Shown: positions 23,523 through 35,813 of the stretch, one piece after another | How the letters are laid out: the number at the start of each line of letters is the position of its first letter | Numbering within the stretch: position 1 is the first letter of the stretch | Source: Primulina eburnea | Taxonomy: Eukaryota > Streptophyta > Magnoliopsida > Lamiales > Gesneriaceae | DNA length: 64,000 nucleotides | Assembly (NCBI RefSeq): GCF_022965805.1 | Contig: NC_133117.1 | Span: 12,982,183 to 13,046,182 of the forward strand | Reading direction: 5' to 3' | Made by a program: the position numbers and the translations under genes | Notes under the pieces: model-generated | Seen by the model: only the letters and a program-made list of their open reading frames with translations | Told to the model about the DNA's origin: nothing | The model's database searches: none

Positions 23523-25074
23523 GTTCCTCCCCCACTTATATAAATTTTGTCCTCGAAATTGGATCTTACAGAACAACTCCGGGTAGCGAATTCTCATATC
23601 TGCTTCGGTCTCCCAAGTGGCCTCCTGCACTGATTGATTCAGCCACTGGACTTTGACCAGCTTGGTCACCTTGTTTCGAAGTTTGCTCTCCTGTCTGTCT
23701 AGGATTTGGACAGGTCTCTCCTCATAAGACAGGTCTGGAGCCAACTGTAACGGTTCATAGCTCATTATGTGCGAAGGATTAGCTAGGTATTTCCCCAGCA
23801 TTGAGACGTGGAACACATTGTGTACCCTGGCCAGATTCGGCGGAAGGGCAACACGATAAGCTAGTGTCCCAACTTTGTCAAGAATCTCAAAAGGTCCAAT
23901 AAACCTCGGACTCAGCTTGCCTCTTTTCTCAAATCTCATAACAGTCTTCATGGGCGCTATCTTTATAAAAACGTGATCACCTACGGCAAACTAGAGATCT
24001 CTTCTCCTCTTATCGGCATAGCTATTTTGGCGACTCTGGCGGTCTTCATTCTTTCTCGAATCTTGCCCACCACATCTGCAGTCTGCTGAACTATCTCGAG
24101 ACGAAGTTCCGCTCTTTCACCGACTTCATCCCAATGAACCAGCGATCTGCAAATGTTAAACGTAATAAATCATTTATATTTCTCCAACCTCAACTCAAAA
24201 TAAAAATACCGCATTTAAAAATTGTCAAACTCGTCACCGGTCTCAATTCCTCAATCCCACCTCGAATGATCGCCTGAAACATGACACTTGAAAAACATTT
24301 TAACGTGCAACACATAAACATAAACAATTTAAAATAATGCATTTAAATAAATAATGCCCCACTAAGACTCATTTTAAAATTAAATAATGCTTTAATAATT
24401 AAATAAATACATGAGTTATACGTGTACTGAATTTGGGCACTACAGTTCCTCCCCCACTTATATAAATTTTGTCCTCGAAATTGGATCTTACCGAACAACT
24501 CCGGGTAGCGAATTCTCATATCTGCTTCGGTCTCCCAAGTGGCCTCATCCACTGATTGATTCATCCATTGGACTTTGACCAGCTTGGTCACCTTGTTTCA
24601 AAGTCTGCTCTCTTGTCTGTCTAGGATTTGGACAGGTCTCTCCTCATAAGACAGGTCTGGAGCCAACTGTGATGGTTCATATCTCAATACGTGTGAAGGA
24701 TTAGCTAGGTATTTCCTCAGCATTGAGATGTGGAACACATTGTGTACCCCGGCCAGATTCGGCGGAAGGGCAACACGATAAGCTAGTGTCCCAACTCTGT
24801 CAAGAATCTCAAACAGTCCAATAAACCTCGGACTCAGCTTGCCTCTTTTCCCAAATCTCATAACACCCTTCATGGGCGCTATCTTTATAAAAACGTGATC
24901 ACATACGGCAAACTCGAGATCTCTTCTCCTCTTATCGGCATAGCTATTTTGGCGACTCTGGGCGGTCTTCATTCTGTTCCGAATCTTGACCACCACATCT
25001 GCAGTCTGCTGAACTATCTCGGGACCAAGTTCCGCTCTTTCACTGATTTCATCTCAATGAATCGGCGATCTGCA
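23229..25074. repeat. 922 bp tandem duplication across E2 LTR/pol boundary
   Basis: Unit 1 is 23229-24151 and unit 2 is 24152-25074. Each contains the last ~290 bp of the LTR followed by ~630 bp of the 3' end of pol (chromodomain and integrase C-terminus). The breakpoint shows short microhomology: aatgttaaac starts both units. The units have since diverged by point changes, for example Val-Gln versus Val-Asp before EATWETEADM. Confidence 0.9.
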
Positions 25075-27763
25075 CTTCCTTCCATACAGTGCCTCGTAGG
25101 GAGCCATACCTATAGATGCTTGGAAACTGTTGTTGTATGTAAACTCCACTAGAGTTAGGTTAGATTCCCAAGTCCCCTGAAAATCGATCATAGAGACTCG
25201 CAATAGATCCTCCAAAATCTGAATCACTCGCTCAGATTGACCATCTTTCTGCGAGTGAAAAGCTGTACTGAATAGCAACTTCGTCCCCATGGTTGCATGC
25301 AAACTCTTCCAAAAGGACGATGTAAACCTCGGGTCCCTGTCGGATACAATTGAAACTGGGGTCCCATGCAATCGAACTATCTCCTTGATATAGAGCTCCG
25401 CATACTGCATCATGGAGAAAGTCGTCTTCACTGGCAAGAAGTGTGACGACTTAGTTAGTCGATCCACTCTAATCCAAATAGAATTAAATCCTCTGACTGA
25501 ACTTGATAAACCAACTACCAAGTCCATGGCGATATTCTCTCATTTCAACTCTGGGATGGGGAGTGGCTTAAGTATTCCTGCTGGCCTCTGGTGCACTGCC
25601 TTCACCTGTTGACAAGTGAGGCATTCAGACACAAATCTGCGGATGTCTCATTTCATGCCTGGACACCAATACAAAAGCTGCAAGTCTTTGTACATTTTGG
25701 TCCCTCCTGGTGAATGGAATACGGAGATGCATGTGCCTCTGCCAGAATATCCTCTTTGATCGAATCAACACTAGGCACCCACATTCTACCTCTGTATCTC
25801 ACCAAACCATCTGACACTGTGTAGAGTACACTGCCCTTGGCTCCTTCAGCCTGCATTTCTGCAACTGCTCGTCAGAAGGCTGGCCCGCACGATTATGATC
25901 TAGAAAGGAAGATTGGACTGTCAGATTAGACAGCCTTGGAGCTCTGCCCTTCCGATAAACTTCTAAATCAAACCTCTGAATATCATACTGAAGAGGTCTC
26001 AGCACTGACAATTGTGCTACAACAACGACTTTTCTACTCAAAGCGTCTGCGACAACATCGGCTTTCCCCGGATGGTAGCTAATTTCGCAGTCGTAGTCTT
26101 TCACTAACTCCAACCACTGTCTCTGTCTCATATTCAGTTCTTTCTCCATGAAGAAATACTTGAGAATCTTGTGATCAATGAATATCTGAAACTTCTCGCC
26201 TAGTGTCTCCAAATCTTCAACGCAAAGACAACAACGGCTAATTCCAGGTCGTGAGTTGGGTAATTCTTCTCATGCACCTTCAACTGCCTAGAAGCATAAC
26301 CTATAACCCAACCATGCTACATCAACACTGCCCAACCCGAGCTTAGATGCATCGGTGTATAATACAAAATCTCCTTGCCCTAATGATATGGCTAATAAAA
26401 TAAGAGCTTGCTTCAAAGTATCGAAGCTCTTCTGGAAATCGCCACTCCACACGAACTTAGCATTCTTCTTGGTCAGTGAAGTGAGTGGCATTGCTATTGA
26501 CGGAAACCCCTGAATAAAATTACGGTAATAACCGGCCAAACCCAGAAAGCTGCGGATCTCTGATGCATTTTCGGCTCAACCCATTCCTTAACGGCTTCTA
26601 CCTTCGCTGGATCCACCTCAATGCCGCTGTTAGAAATTATATGACCCAAAAATGCTATCTTCTCCAACCAAAATTCACACTTACTGAACTTTGCAAATGA
26701 CTTGCGACTTTGCAAGGTCTGTAGAACTGTCCTCAAATGCTGGTTGTGCTCCTCATGGCTCTTCGAGTAAATGAGAATGTCGTCAATAAACAAACTGATC
26801 GAGATAAGGTTGAAATACTCGTTTCATGAGGTTCATGAAAATTGCTGGAGCATTCGTCAGTCCAAATGGCATCACTAAAAACTCGTAATGACCATATCTA
26901 GTCCTGAAGGCTGTCTTGTGCACATCCGCGTCTTTTGCCTTCAGCTGGTGATACCCTGATGGAAGAGCTATCTTAGAGAACACTATATCTCCCTGCAACT
27001 GATCAAACAAGTCTTCGATTCTAGGAAGTGGGTATTTATTCTTGATCGTTACCTTGTTCAACTCTCGGTAATCGATGCACAGTATCATGCTCCCATTTTG
27101 TTTTTCAGAAAAAGCACTGGTGCGCCCCACGGTGAGAAACTAGGGCGAATGAATTCTTTGTCTAGAAGCTCCTACTGTTTGAGTTCTAGCATCTCAGCTG
27201 CATCTAATCGGTACGGTGGCTTAGAGATTGGCACAGTGCCTAGCATAAGATCGATTGCAAACTCCACCTCTCTCTCTGGTGGAAGACCTGTGACGTCGTC
27301 AGGAAAGACGTCTGGAAAGTCTCTGACTACTGGCACATTTGATAATGACGGAGTGGTTATGTCAGGTGTTGAAATGATGTTGGACAAGAAAGCTTGACAC
27401 CCCTTGGAAATGAGTCTCCACGCCTGCATGCAAGAAATCATGCGAGGAAAACTCCTCCATCTAGCTGGCTCGAAGAGAAACTGCTCCATACCCAAAGGTC
27501 CATTCCTAAAATAATGTCAAACTCTAGCATTGGCAACAGAATCAAATCTGCATACACTAGGTGGCCCTACAGCTCGAGATCGATATCTTTGACCACGCTA
27601 GTAGCCGATAATTCTTCCCCTGATGGGACTGTCACTGAATAGCTCACGTTGAGTCCAATAGACTTGACGTCTAGGTGACTAGCGAATGTCTCTGAAATGA
27701 ACGAGTGGGTGGCTCTTGATTCTATCAGGGCCTTCGTGTCTAATATCTTGATGAAAATATTCC
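23523..27763 (-). pseudogene. pol: E2 pol (protease to chromodomain), multiply broken
   Basis: From right to left: protease near 27720 has the catalytic triad changed from DSG to ESR. RT has [20 protein letters not shown] near 27050 and, after a frameshift, F-I-D-D near 26785. RNase H is in pieces (26540-26290 and 26212-25800). The integrase core (25527-25054) includes IVSDRDPRFTSSFWKSLHA and PYEALYGRKCRSP. The integrase C-terminus and chromodomain (KVQWMNQSVDEATWETEADM) end near 24450. A second copy of the 3' end lies at 23951-23525 owing to the tandem duplication. The chromodomain is the mark of chromoviruses and would target insertion to modified histones. This copy is clearly inactive. 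Confidence 0.85.
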
Positions 27764-27923
27764 CTGAGAGACGTTAGCACCATGCAAATTATATCCCAAA
27801 GTTCTACTAGTACTCTTACGCAACAAAAGGCACCAAAAAAAAATTATCATCTAGCATCCTAATAATCCCAATTTGAATTAACATGCAAGGCGAAAATAAT
27901 ACTGAGCTTAAGTAGAAAAGTTT
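27764..27923 (-). other. Remnant of gag-protease intron in E2, donor lost
   Basis: The acceptor side is kept: GTGCTAACGTCTCTCAG ends at 27764. At the donor side, where E1 has GCCG^GTAAAC, E2 reads ATCGAAAC, so the GT is gone. If joined as in E1, the frame continues from TLLI to the NIFIKILDTKALI strand, phase 1. Segment length (about 160 bp) and internal sequence match E1. Confidence 0.6.
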
Positions 27924-30394
27924 CGATCAGTAAAGTCGTGTCTGGGTTCGCCTCCTGCGCATGCATAGCGAAAACTCTACCTTGAGTCGGCTGCCTCCAC
28001 TGCGGACACTCCTTTAACATGTGGTCACTAGCTCCGCATTTGAAACACTTGCCTGACCCGTATAAACATGGCCCCGGGTGTTGGCGGTTGCACTTCGGGC
28101 ACACCTGGTGTTCTCCCGGCCTCTGTGGCGCCTTCTGCTGTGGCATAGGACCTTTGCTCTTTGACGGTCCTTGATATGGCCTCTTCCCTGATTGCCCCTG
28201 GAAAGGCCTCTTAAACTGTGGTCGTTGTTGCTGCTACTGCTGTGGAGCCTGATAGGGCTTCTTGCCCAGCCTGTCAGCTTCAATATCCCTCTGATCTTGC
28301 TCTGCCGCAAAAGCTCTTGACACGGCAATTGTGTAGGTAGTAGGACCAGCAACTCGGACGTCACGACGCAAGACTGGCCGCAACCCATCCATAAAATGCC
28401 TCAACTTACTCTAGGCATCATTAGCTATCAGGGGCACAAAGTGACACCCCTTTTCGAACTTCCTGACAAAGTTTGCCACGCTACTGTACCCCTGTCGCAG
28501 TGATCGAGCAAAACTTGCACAGTAAATAGTCCCAAAATTTATTTTATAATTGAAAGCTCGATTTAAATATCGCAAGTGCACGATAGTCAAGTTATAATAA
28601 ACGTAAGTGAATACGAATATCGATCCCCAAGGACTGCGTTACACTAATTTTATTTTCAAGTAAAATTCCTTTAGCAACGATAAATTGAGTTGATTATTAA
28701 ACTAATGTAAATTAAACAATTAAAATAATTAAAATGCAAAGAAGATGTGTTCAAGAGAGCAATGATTAAATTGGATTAAATCAAATGAGAAATGAATTTG
28801 TTGGGAAATTATCAGTTCACCTACCACTCGTGTTTAACTAACTACACTCGACTTTTACTTGGGCATTCGACGGAATTCCCTAGACTAATTAATATACTCT
28901 GTCGAGCTATATTAATACTAATCTTAAACATGCAGTACTCAAGTGTCCTCAAATATTTAACAGTTCAAGATTGCATTACATTCTATGGAATCCACTAGCT
29001 TTCATCCGGGTGAACTATCACTATCGACACGTACCCAATTCCGTATATCTACTGAAATTGTAAATCCGTGGTTTATACTGTTTGGTCGTATTGTTAATTA
29101 TTCTATCGAAATCATTAACAACATGAAATAATCAAAGGAAGTTAGCTAGACTTCGATTGAAACAAGAAAGAACAATAGCATAAACAAATCACTAATAAAA
29201 ACGTCGAGAAATAATGTTAAACAACGAGTACGGGGTAGGATCCCCTCAATTCCCAACAAATCTAGAGTTTTAGCTACTGAAATTCATAACAAAAACCACA
29301 ATCAATGTACGAAATAAAATACTGAATAATAAAAATACTAAAGATGACGACGGGTGACGGCCACGACGCGTGGAAATCTCGAGGTCTTTGAAATCTCCTT
29401 TGCTCCTCGCCTTCCTCCCCAGAAAAGTGATGAAAATAATGGTCCCAGACTGAAAAACGGCGCCCCGATCTCGTGTATTAGGTCTAGGTATCTGATAGAG
29501 TCCACAAACTTGGAAACAAATCTTTCCAAATCTCGCGTCTCGCTAGGGCGGTCAAAAGTGTCCGCCCTAGCGAGATACTTCGAATAAGTTTCTCGACCAT
29601 GTCCTTGGTTTCGCTGGGGCGGTCAAAGCGAGAGACTTCGAATAAAACTCCTCGGCAAGACTAAAATGCTCGCTGGGGCGGTCACTTTTGGCCGCCCTAG
29701 CGAGGTACTTCGAATAAGCTGCTCAATTCCAATCCACTTTTTTGGCTCAATTCCTACAAAATAACCACAAAATACACGAGATCAGTCATATGCTACATAA
29801 TGCTAGAAAAATGCACAATTAAACTAAAATAAACTAATATGATGCATGAATGCGACTCAAAACCAATACTAAAAATACGTAAAATCGAGTCCTATCACGC
29901 AGCGTCATAAACTCTCTTTTCAATCTTGATCGTACTTCTTCAGTGAAGTACTTGGAGTAGAATATCTCTTTAAAACCATCCCAAGAGAGGGTCTGTAAGT
30001 TCGCTGCCACTGACGCGCTCTCCCACCACAGTCTGGCATCCCCGGTCAGTAGGAAAGTGGCACACCTGACCCTATCTGCATCTTGCAACTCCATAAAGGC
30101 AAAAAACACCTCGATGAATTTAATCCATCCCTCAGCTAAAATCGGGTCAGTTGTCCCTTAGAACTCCTTTGGGCTCATCCGTCTGAACCTCTCGTATACT
30201 GCTTCTGGTCTGGGCCTCTCTTCTGTATTTGCACCAGCCTGATTCCCCGCAAACTATGCGAAGAACTGAGTCATGCCTGCAAGCATCTGTGCCTGCATAT
30301 CTGGCGGTGGAGGTGGGGGATTGGCCCTCTCCTCATCTCGAGGCTCTTGGCCCTCTTCCTTAGCTTCGCGATTAATTAGACGTCTAGGAGGCAT
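27924..30394 (-). pseudogene. gag: E2 gag, split by a solo LTR
   Basis: The start is at 30394 (MPPRRLINREAKEEG), followed by a Pro-rich stretch. The capsid part (30109-29900, RLWWESASVAANLQTLSW) is interrupted at 29898 by the solo LTR. Coding resumes at 28500 and runs through the basic tail and both Cys clusters (CPKCNRQHPGPC; CFKCGASDHMLKEC) to 27924. A TAG sits in the poly-Gln tract (near 28235) where E1 has Gln codons. Another stop is near 28412. Alignment to E1 gag is continuous once the insertion is removed. Confidence 0.85.
28501..29897. mobile_element. Solo LTR with 5 bp target duplication (1397 bp)
   Basis: Inserted in E2 gag. It begins TGATCGAGCA and ends TCCTATCA (TG...CA), flanked on both sides by CGCAG (28496-28500 and 29898-29902). 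There is no primer site or coding region, so it is a product of LTR-LTR recombination. The phrase atcgatccccaaggactgcg (28620) resembles LTRs of Tat/Athila-type gypsy elements, though the family is not certain. It carries a cluster of CGCTAGGGCGG/CCGCCCTAGCG palindromes at 29540-29710. Orientation is probably plus but is not proven. Confidence 0.85.
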
Positions 30395-30629
30395 ACTGTT
30401 CCTACAATTTACCCAAAACGTAAACCCCAGATGCATGAACATTATATTAATAACATAAGATGCACGTAAATTGAACTTAAAACATAGACATGCTGAAATT
30501 ATGGCTTAATGCTTAGTACATAACATAACTCAAAATTTTAAAACTTACAGACTTGAGGTGTGATTTCGTGAGCTTCTTGCGACTGGAAGTAGGCATAACA
30601 CTTTACAAGAACACCGCTCTGATACCAAT
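30395..30629 (-). promoter_or_regulatory. E2 leader and tRNA-iMet primer-binding site
   Basis: TGGTATCAGAGC on the minus strand at 30616-30627, 2 nt from the LTR end. The rest is leader homologous to that of E1. Confidence 0.8.
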
Positions 30630-33163
30630 TGTAACGTACCGTACTTTTTACTACTAAAAATTTACGGAAAAATTAAAAATTTCTTAAAGGAGTACTCAAC
30701 TTTCAAAATCCAATGAAAATATACCGTTCATCCAAAATCTTTGCGACAAAAGATGTCAAATAAGTTGCAAAAGAAAGTACTCGTTTCAAAAACATCATAA
30801 ATCGTAACGTGAAATAAAAGTGTTTTGCGCATTGCATAAAAAACTTCAAAACATGGCAGTCCTCGGGCTTAGCCTCCTGCTCAGTCCAAGCCAGCTCCTT
30901 GGTCTCCACCCCTAGCCTCCTCATAAACATCCTCACCTGCATCGATCAAGTCTAGTGAGTCTAAAGACTCGACACGTATAAACTGGGAGTAACGAATGAA
31001 ACGTAAAAAAACCACATGCAACTTTAAAATTGGATATACATACTTGAAACTTGAACTTGCATTAAACTTGAACATACGACATAACTTAGACGTGCCATAA
31101 TGTAAAACTTTGATAAACATGATTGCATGCTTGTACATACATGAACTTCATTATTTTGCGTAGAGGCATGTTTCAAAGCAAGTGACCCATAACATAAATC
31201 GCCTGATCAGACTAAACCACAGTACTGGGTTGACAGGAAGAATCCATTGCCACATACATGAGATCCCCGTTCATGCTTTAACGGGTGGATTGGTCCCTGT
31301 TCATGCTTTAACTCTTTCCAATCCTGATCTAAACCCCTTCATGTTTAACGGGGTGGATTTGTCCACGTTCATGCTTTAACGCTTTCCAATCCCATACATA
31401 AATTTGGTCACAAGTCATTTAGCATACCTCAAAAACTTGAATTTTTTTCTTTGCACGTACACAGACTTACTTGGTGTTAAGGGATTAATTGGATCTCACT
31501 TAGAGCTCACCACCAAAGTGAATAAGTAGCTTATGACATTCTAGTTCGCTCCGGACTTGACCTCGTTTAATCATCGTACTAAACCATGACATAAAACCCC
31601 AAAAAAAATCCTATATTATTACATAAATAAATTTTAACCATCGTACTAAACCATAATATAGAACCCCGAAACAAATCCTAAATTTTTTTTTTAAAGAGGG
31701 GGGTACACGGAACCCGTGTAGGGGTCTGTGTACGGGTCCGGGTAGGCACTGGAATTTCGTATTTTTGAAGTAAAACGGATACACATTCCGTGCCGGGGTC
31801 CGGGTACCATCTGTATTTGGAAATTCACGAAAATTCACGAACTTAATCATCCACCCTTTCAATCCAAGTCTAAGGACCATGAACCAACACCTCGAGACTC
31901 ATCCTAGGATGCTATTACATTGATTCAAACCCGTACAAACACCCCAAACATCCCCAAGCATCAACAAGTAACTTCAATGCAACAATAACTTGTAATTTGG
32001 CATCGTTTCGCTTCCTAAGACTTCTATTACATCCCAAGCCAATCCTGACCCAAACTAACCACCAAATAACACCTAAATATATCCCATAACATATCTAAAT
32101 GTAGTAGCACAAGCTCGGTGATGTATTTCCTGAAAAAAGCAGTTTGAGCAGTCCCATGAAAAACACCATAACTCACTCAATTTTTATCCAAATATTTCGA
32201 ATTTACTCTCAAACCAAAGGTATCGAAAAGTTATACAATTTTCATGTTGAAATTTTTTCAGAATCCCGACAAAAAAATCACAGTTTTAATAATGAAAGCA
32301 AAAACGAGTTTTCAGATCCAAAAATCGTTTCAAAAGTGATCCAACCATATTTGCTCAAATCCTTACATAACATACACATGATTTCTATTCGATAAACATC
32401 AAGATATTTACTATGACAAGATCGATGCAGAAACGAAATAATATACATGCCTTTTGATGGTTAGAAATACCAATATGACGATAACGACGCGAGGAAAGAT
32501 GCGAGGTTGATCTAGGACAAACGTGGCACCTTTTTCTTGCAATAAAATTCACCGAAAGCTTGCTGGAAATTCAAAAGGGACGGAGGCTGCTCAAGAGTGG
32601 AAGAACCCTAGGTTTTTTCTTTTAAAAATCTGAAAATAAAATGTGTAGGTGTGTGTTGTGTGTTTTGTTGTGTGTAAAAATGTGTAAGTGTGTGTGAGTG
32701 TGTGTAACATGTGTGTTTTAATTAGGAGTAACTGGTGCTAATTTAACTAATTAAAAATGCTGAGAAAAGCTAATTCACACTAATTTAATCAAACTCCTCA
32801 ATTAAAAATAAGTACACACTAATTTTAACTTTTAAAATCTTAAAATCACTTGATAATTAAATTAGGCTATAAAATGCTAAACTTAATAAATCGTTTAAAA
32901 TTTCCCAACCTCAACTCAAAATAAAAATACCGCATTTAAAAATTGTCAAACTTGTCACCGGTCTCTATTCCTCGATCCCACCTCGAATGATCGCCTGAAA
33001 CATGACACTTGAAAAATATTTTAACGTGCATCACATAAACATAAACAATTTAAAATAATGTATTTAAATAAATCATGCCCCACTAAGACTCATTTTAAAT
33101 TAAATAAATGCTTTAATAATTAATAAAACATCAGTTATACGTGTACTGAATTTGGGCACTATA
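30630..33163 (-). repeat. E2 5' LTR (2534 bp)
   Basis: Begins tgtaacgtaccg at 30630 and ends gggcactata at 33163 (expected ...aca, so the terminal base pair is mutated). It is homologous to the left LTR with indels. It has the same ccgttcatgctttaacg repeats (31265-31385) and GC-rich palindrome remnants (31700-31810). Its last 130 bp were later copied twice into the adjoining tandem array. Confidence 0.85.
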
Positions 33164-34900
33164 AAAGGATTGTGACTAAATTCGATAATATGTTGGAAAT
33201 ATCGTGAGGGTTATGATCTCAGTGAGAGCTCAACGATCGTGTTTCTTTGGATACGGATACGAATACGAATATGTTAATACATTGGCCAAAGCCCAGTTGA
33301 CCGGTGAGAGTGTTTCTGGTGTCCCCGCCGCCCAGTACAGTTGTTTTCTCTAGATGGATCCATCCCCCAATACGTTTAAGAATACGAGTCACAATCACGA
33401 TATGAATTCAACAAAAAAAATATGAATATGTTGATATGAATATGAATATGTTTATATGAAAATGTTTATGCAAAAGTTTATGCATTATGAAAATGTTTTT
33501 ATTTAAAGTATATACATCATGAAAATGTTTACGAAAATGTTTATGTTTAAAGTTTATGCATCTTCATGAACACGATATTTTAAGTACAAGTTTTTTTCAC
33601 TGTTGTATGTGATCTGTATATGTAGTACCCGTTATCAAGAATATGATAACATCGGTTATCATAAACATAAACAATTTAAAATAATGTATTTAAATAAATG
33701 ATGCCCCACTAAGACTCATTTTAAAATTAAATAAATGCTTTAATAATTAAATAAAACATCGGTTATACGTGTACTGAATTTGGGCACTACAAAAGGATTG
33801 TGACTAAAATCGATAATATGTTGGAAATATCGTGAGGGTTATGATCCCAGTGAGAGCTCGACGATCGTGTTTCCTTGGATACGGATACGAATACGAATAC
33901 GAATATGTTAATACATTGGCCAAAGCCCAGTTGACCGGTGAGAGTGTTTCTGGTGTCCCTGCCGCCCAGTACTGTTGTTTTCTCTAGATGGATCCATCCC
34001 CCAATACGTTTAAGAATACGAGTCACAATCACGATATGAATTCAACAAAAAAAAATGAATATGTTTATATGAATATGAATATGTTTATATGAAAATGTTT
34101 ATGCAAAAGTTTATGCATTATGAAAATGTTTTTATTTAAAGTATATACATCATGAAAATGTTTATGAAAATGTTTATGTTTAAAGTTTATGCATCTTCAT
34201 GAACACGATATTTTAAGTACAAGTATTTTTCACTGTTGTATGTGATCTGTATATGTAGTACTCGTTATCAAGAATATGATAACATTGGTTATCATAAACA
34301 ATTTAAAATAATGTATTTAAATAAATGATGCCCCACTAAGACTCATTTTAAAATTAAATAAATGCTTTAATAATTAAATAAAACATCGGTTATACGTGTA
34401 CTGAATTTGGGCACTGCAAAAGGATTGTGACTAAAATCGATAATATGTTGGAAATATCGTGAGGGTTATGATCCCAGTGAGAGCTCGACGATCGTGTTTC
34501 CTTGGATACGGATACGAATACGAATATGTTAATACATTGGCCAAAGCCCAGTTGACCGGTGAGAGTGTTTCTGGTGTCCCTGCCGCCCAGTACTGTTGTT
34601 TTCTCTAGATGGATCCATCCCCCAATACGTTTAAGAATACGAGTCACAATCAAGATATGAATTCAACAAAAAAAAATGAATATGTTGATATGAATATGAA
34701 TATGTTTATATGAAAATGTTTATGCAAAAGTTTATGCATTATGAAAATGTTTTTATTTAATATATATACATCATGAAAATGTTTATGAAAATGTTTATGT
34801 TTAAAGTTTATGCATCTTCATGAACACGATATTTTAAGTACAAGTATTTTTCACTGTTGTACGTGATCTGTATATGTAGTACTCGTTATCAAGAATATGA
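33034..34900. repeat. Three-copy ~628 bp tandem array spanning E2 LTR end and flank
   Basis: Units are about 33034-33660, 33661-34291 and 34292-34900. Each contains ~130 bp of the E2 LTR terminus, then ~500 bp of the neighbouring plus-strand LTR (aaaggattgtgac...ccaatacg...atgtttatg). LTR ends fall at 33163, 33791 and 34418, giving periods of 628 and 627. Units 1 and 2 end with a short filler, aacatcggttat, that copies a segment of the same LTR. Unit 3 runs on into unique flank. Confidence 0.9.
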
Positions 34901-35225
34901 TGTGTTGATTATTTAGATTCACTAGGTGTGATTGATGCAGGTGATATTGATTATGAATATGATAATGGAGGTCTTGATGGATAACTTTGTTGGACTGAAG
35001 GTGCACATAACCCGAGGACCGACACTAGTTTTTCGCACTAGTTTATGATTTATGTCAAGATATTTTTACGACGATCTATTTTTTAGTGGTTTTGAGAGGT
35101 TATAATATGAGCTATATTTTACAAATAATGTTTTTAGGTTTGGTAAAATGTTAGGCGATTTTATACTTTAAATTATTTCCTTTGGATTTTTAAATGATTA
35201 GTTGGTTGTTTTAAAAATGGGGTTG

Positions 35226-35261
<36 letters not shown>

Positions 35262-35505
35262 TATATATATATGTATGTATATTTTCCAATCGGCTGAATT
35301 GTGAGATGTTTGGGAAAAAAAAATTCTAGTACTTTTTGAGCAATAAGATTAGTAGACGTTTCAGTTGATATCAGAGCAATGGTTCTATAAAAGGTTGTGC
35401 CACTATCAGCGCCAGAAAGATCAGTCGTCAAGCCTCAATTTGTAAGTTTAAATGTTTTATATTATTATATGATGTTACCTGCATCATTATATGAATTATA
35501 TTTAT
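33164..35505 (+). repeat. Plus-strand gypsy LTR end, primer site and leader (truncated element)
   Basis: The LTR part ends ...agtagacgtttca at 35363. A mutated primer site, TTGATATCAGAGC, follows at 35365-35377, then a leader (atcagcgccagaaagatcagtcgtcaag...) that matches the E3 leader at 61560-61650 on the opposite strand. So this is the 5' part of an E3-like element in the plus direction. The LTR start was lost or hidden at the E2 boundary. A (TA)n(CA)n(TA)n microsatellite lies at 35226-35276. Coding sequence is absent; the element is cut at about 35505. Confidence 0.7.
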
Positions 35506-35813
35506 CACGCTCCGTGTCCAAAGCGTCGGTGACATTCGACATTGTTTAACAATTTCTTGAAAACAATTAAGCCTCGTATCGAAATGCCAAATAAAGAGTC
35601 ATTTTCATAAATAAAACATTATCTTTACATTGACAATAGAATAAATCATATCAGAGTTGCAAATGTGGAAACTAGACAATGGAAAAGAATAAAAATCTCA
35701 ATTCTTGATCTCGTCTTTCGATCACCATCCCCAGAACGCTTCCTGCTCCTCCTGATTCAGTTGTTCTTCATTTTTATCTGAAATTTGTAAGGGGTAAGTG
35801 TTTTGGGAAACAC
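35506..35813. repeat. Fragment of an unclassified LTR-like repeat
   Basis: Starts near tatcacgctccgtgtcc and ends ttttgggaaacac at the Athila LTR. No ORF. The phrases atctgaaatttgtaaggggt and gtgttttgggaaacac resemble plant gypsy LTR interiors. The other half is not found beyond the Athila element. Confidence 0.35.

Larger units (their letters stand above)
20932..33163 (-). mobile_element. Tekay-type Ty3/gypsy chromovirus E2, decayed
   Basis: Minus-strand element with both LTRs (20932-23522 and 30630-33163), tRNA-iMet primer site, gag, intron remnant and pol ending in a chromodomain. It is closely related to E1. The damage includes a 922 bp tandem duplication over the LTR/pol boundary, a solo LTR inserted in gag with a 5 bp duplication, a mutated protease active site, loss of the intron donor, and many stops and frameshifts. 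The two LTRs differ by several indels, for example a block near 22440-22480 missing from the right LTR, so this is an old insertion. Confidence 0.9.

Noticed and set aside
33164..34900. Regularly spaced repeats that could suggest an array such as CRISPR or a satellite
   Set aside because: Only three units of 628 bp, containing transposon LTR sequence; plant nuclear context. It is a local tandem duplication.
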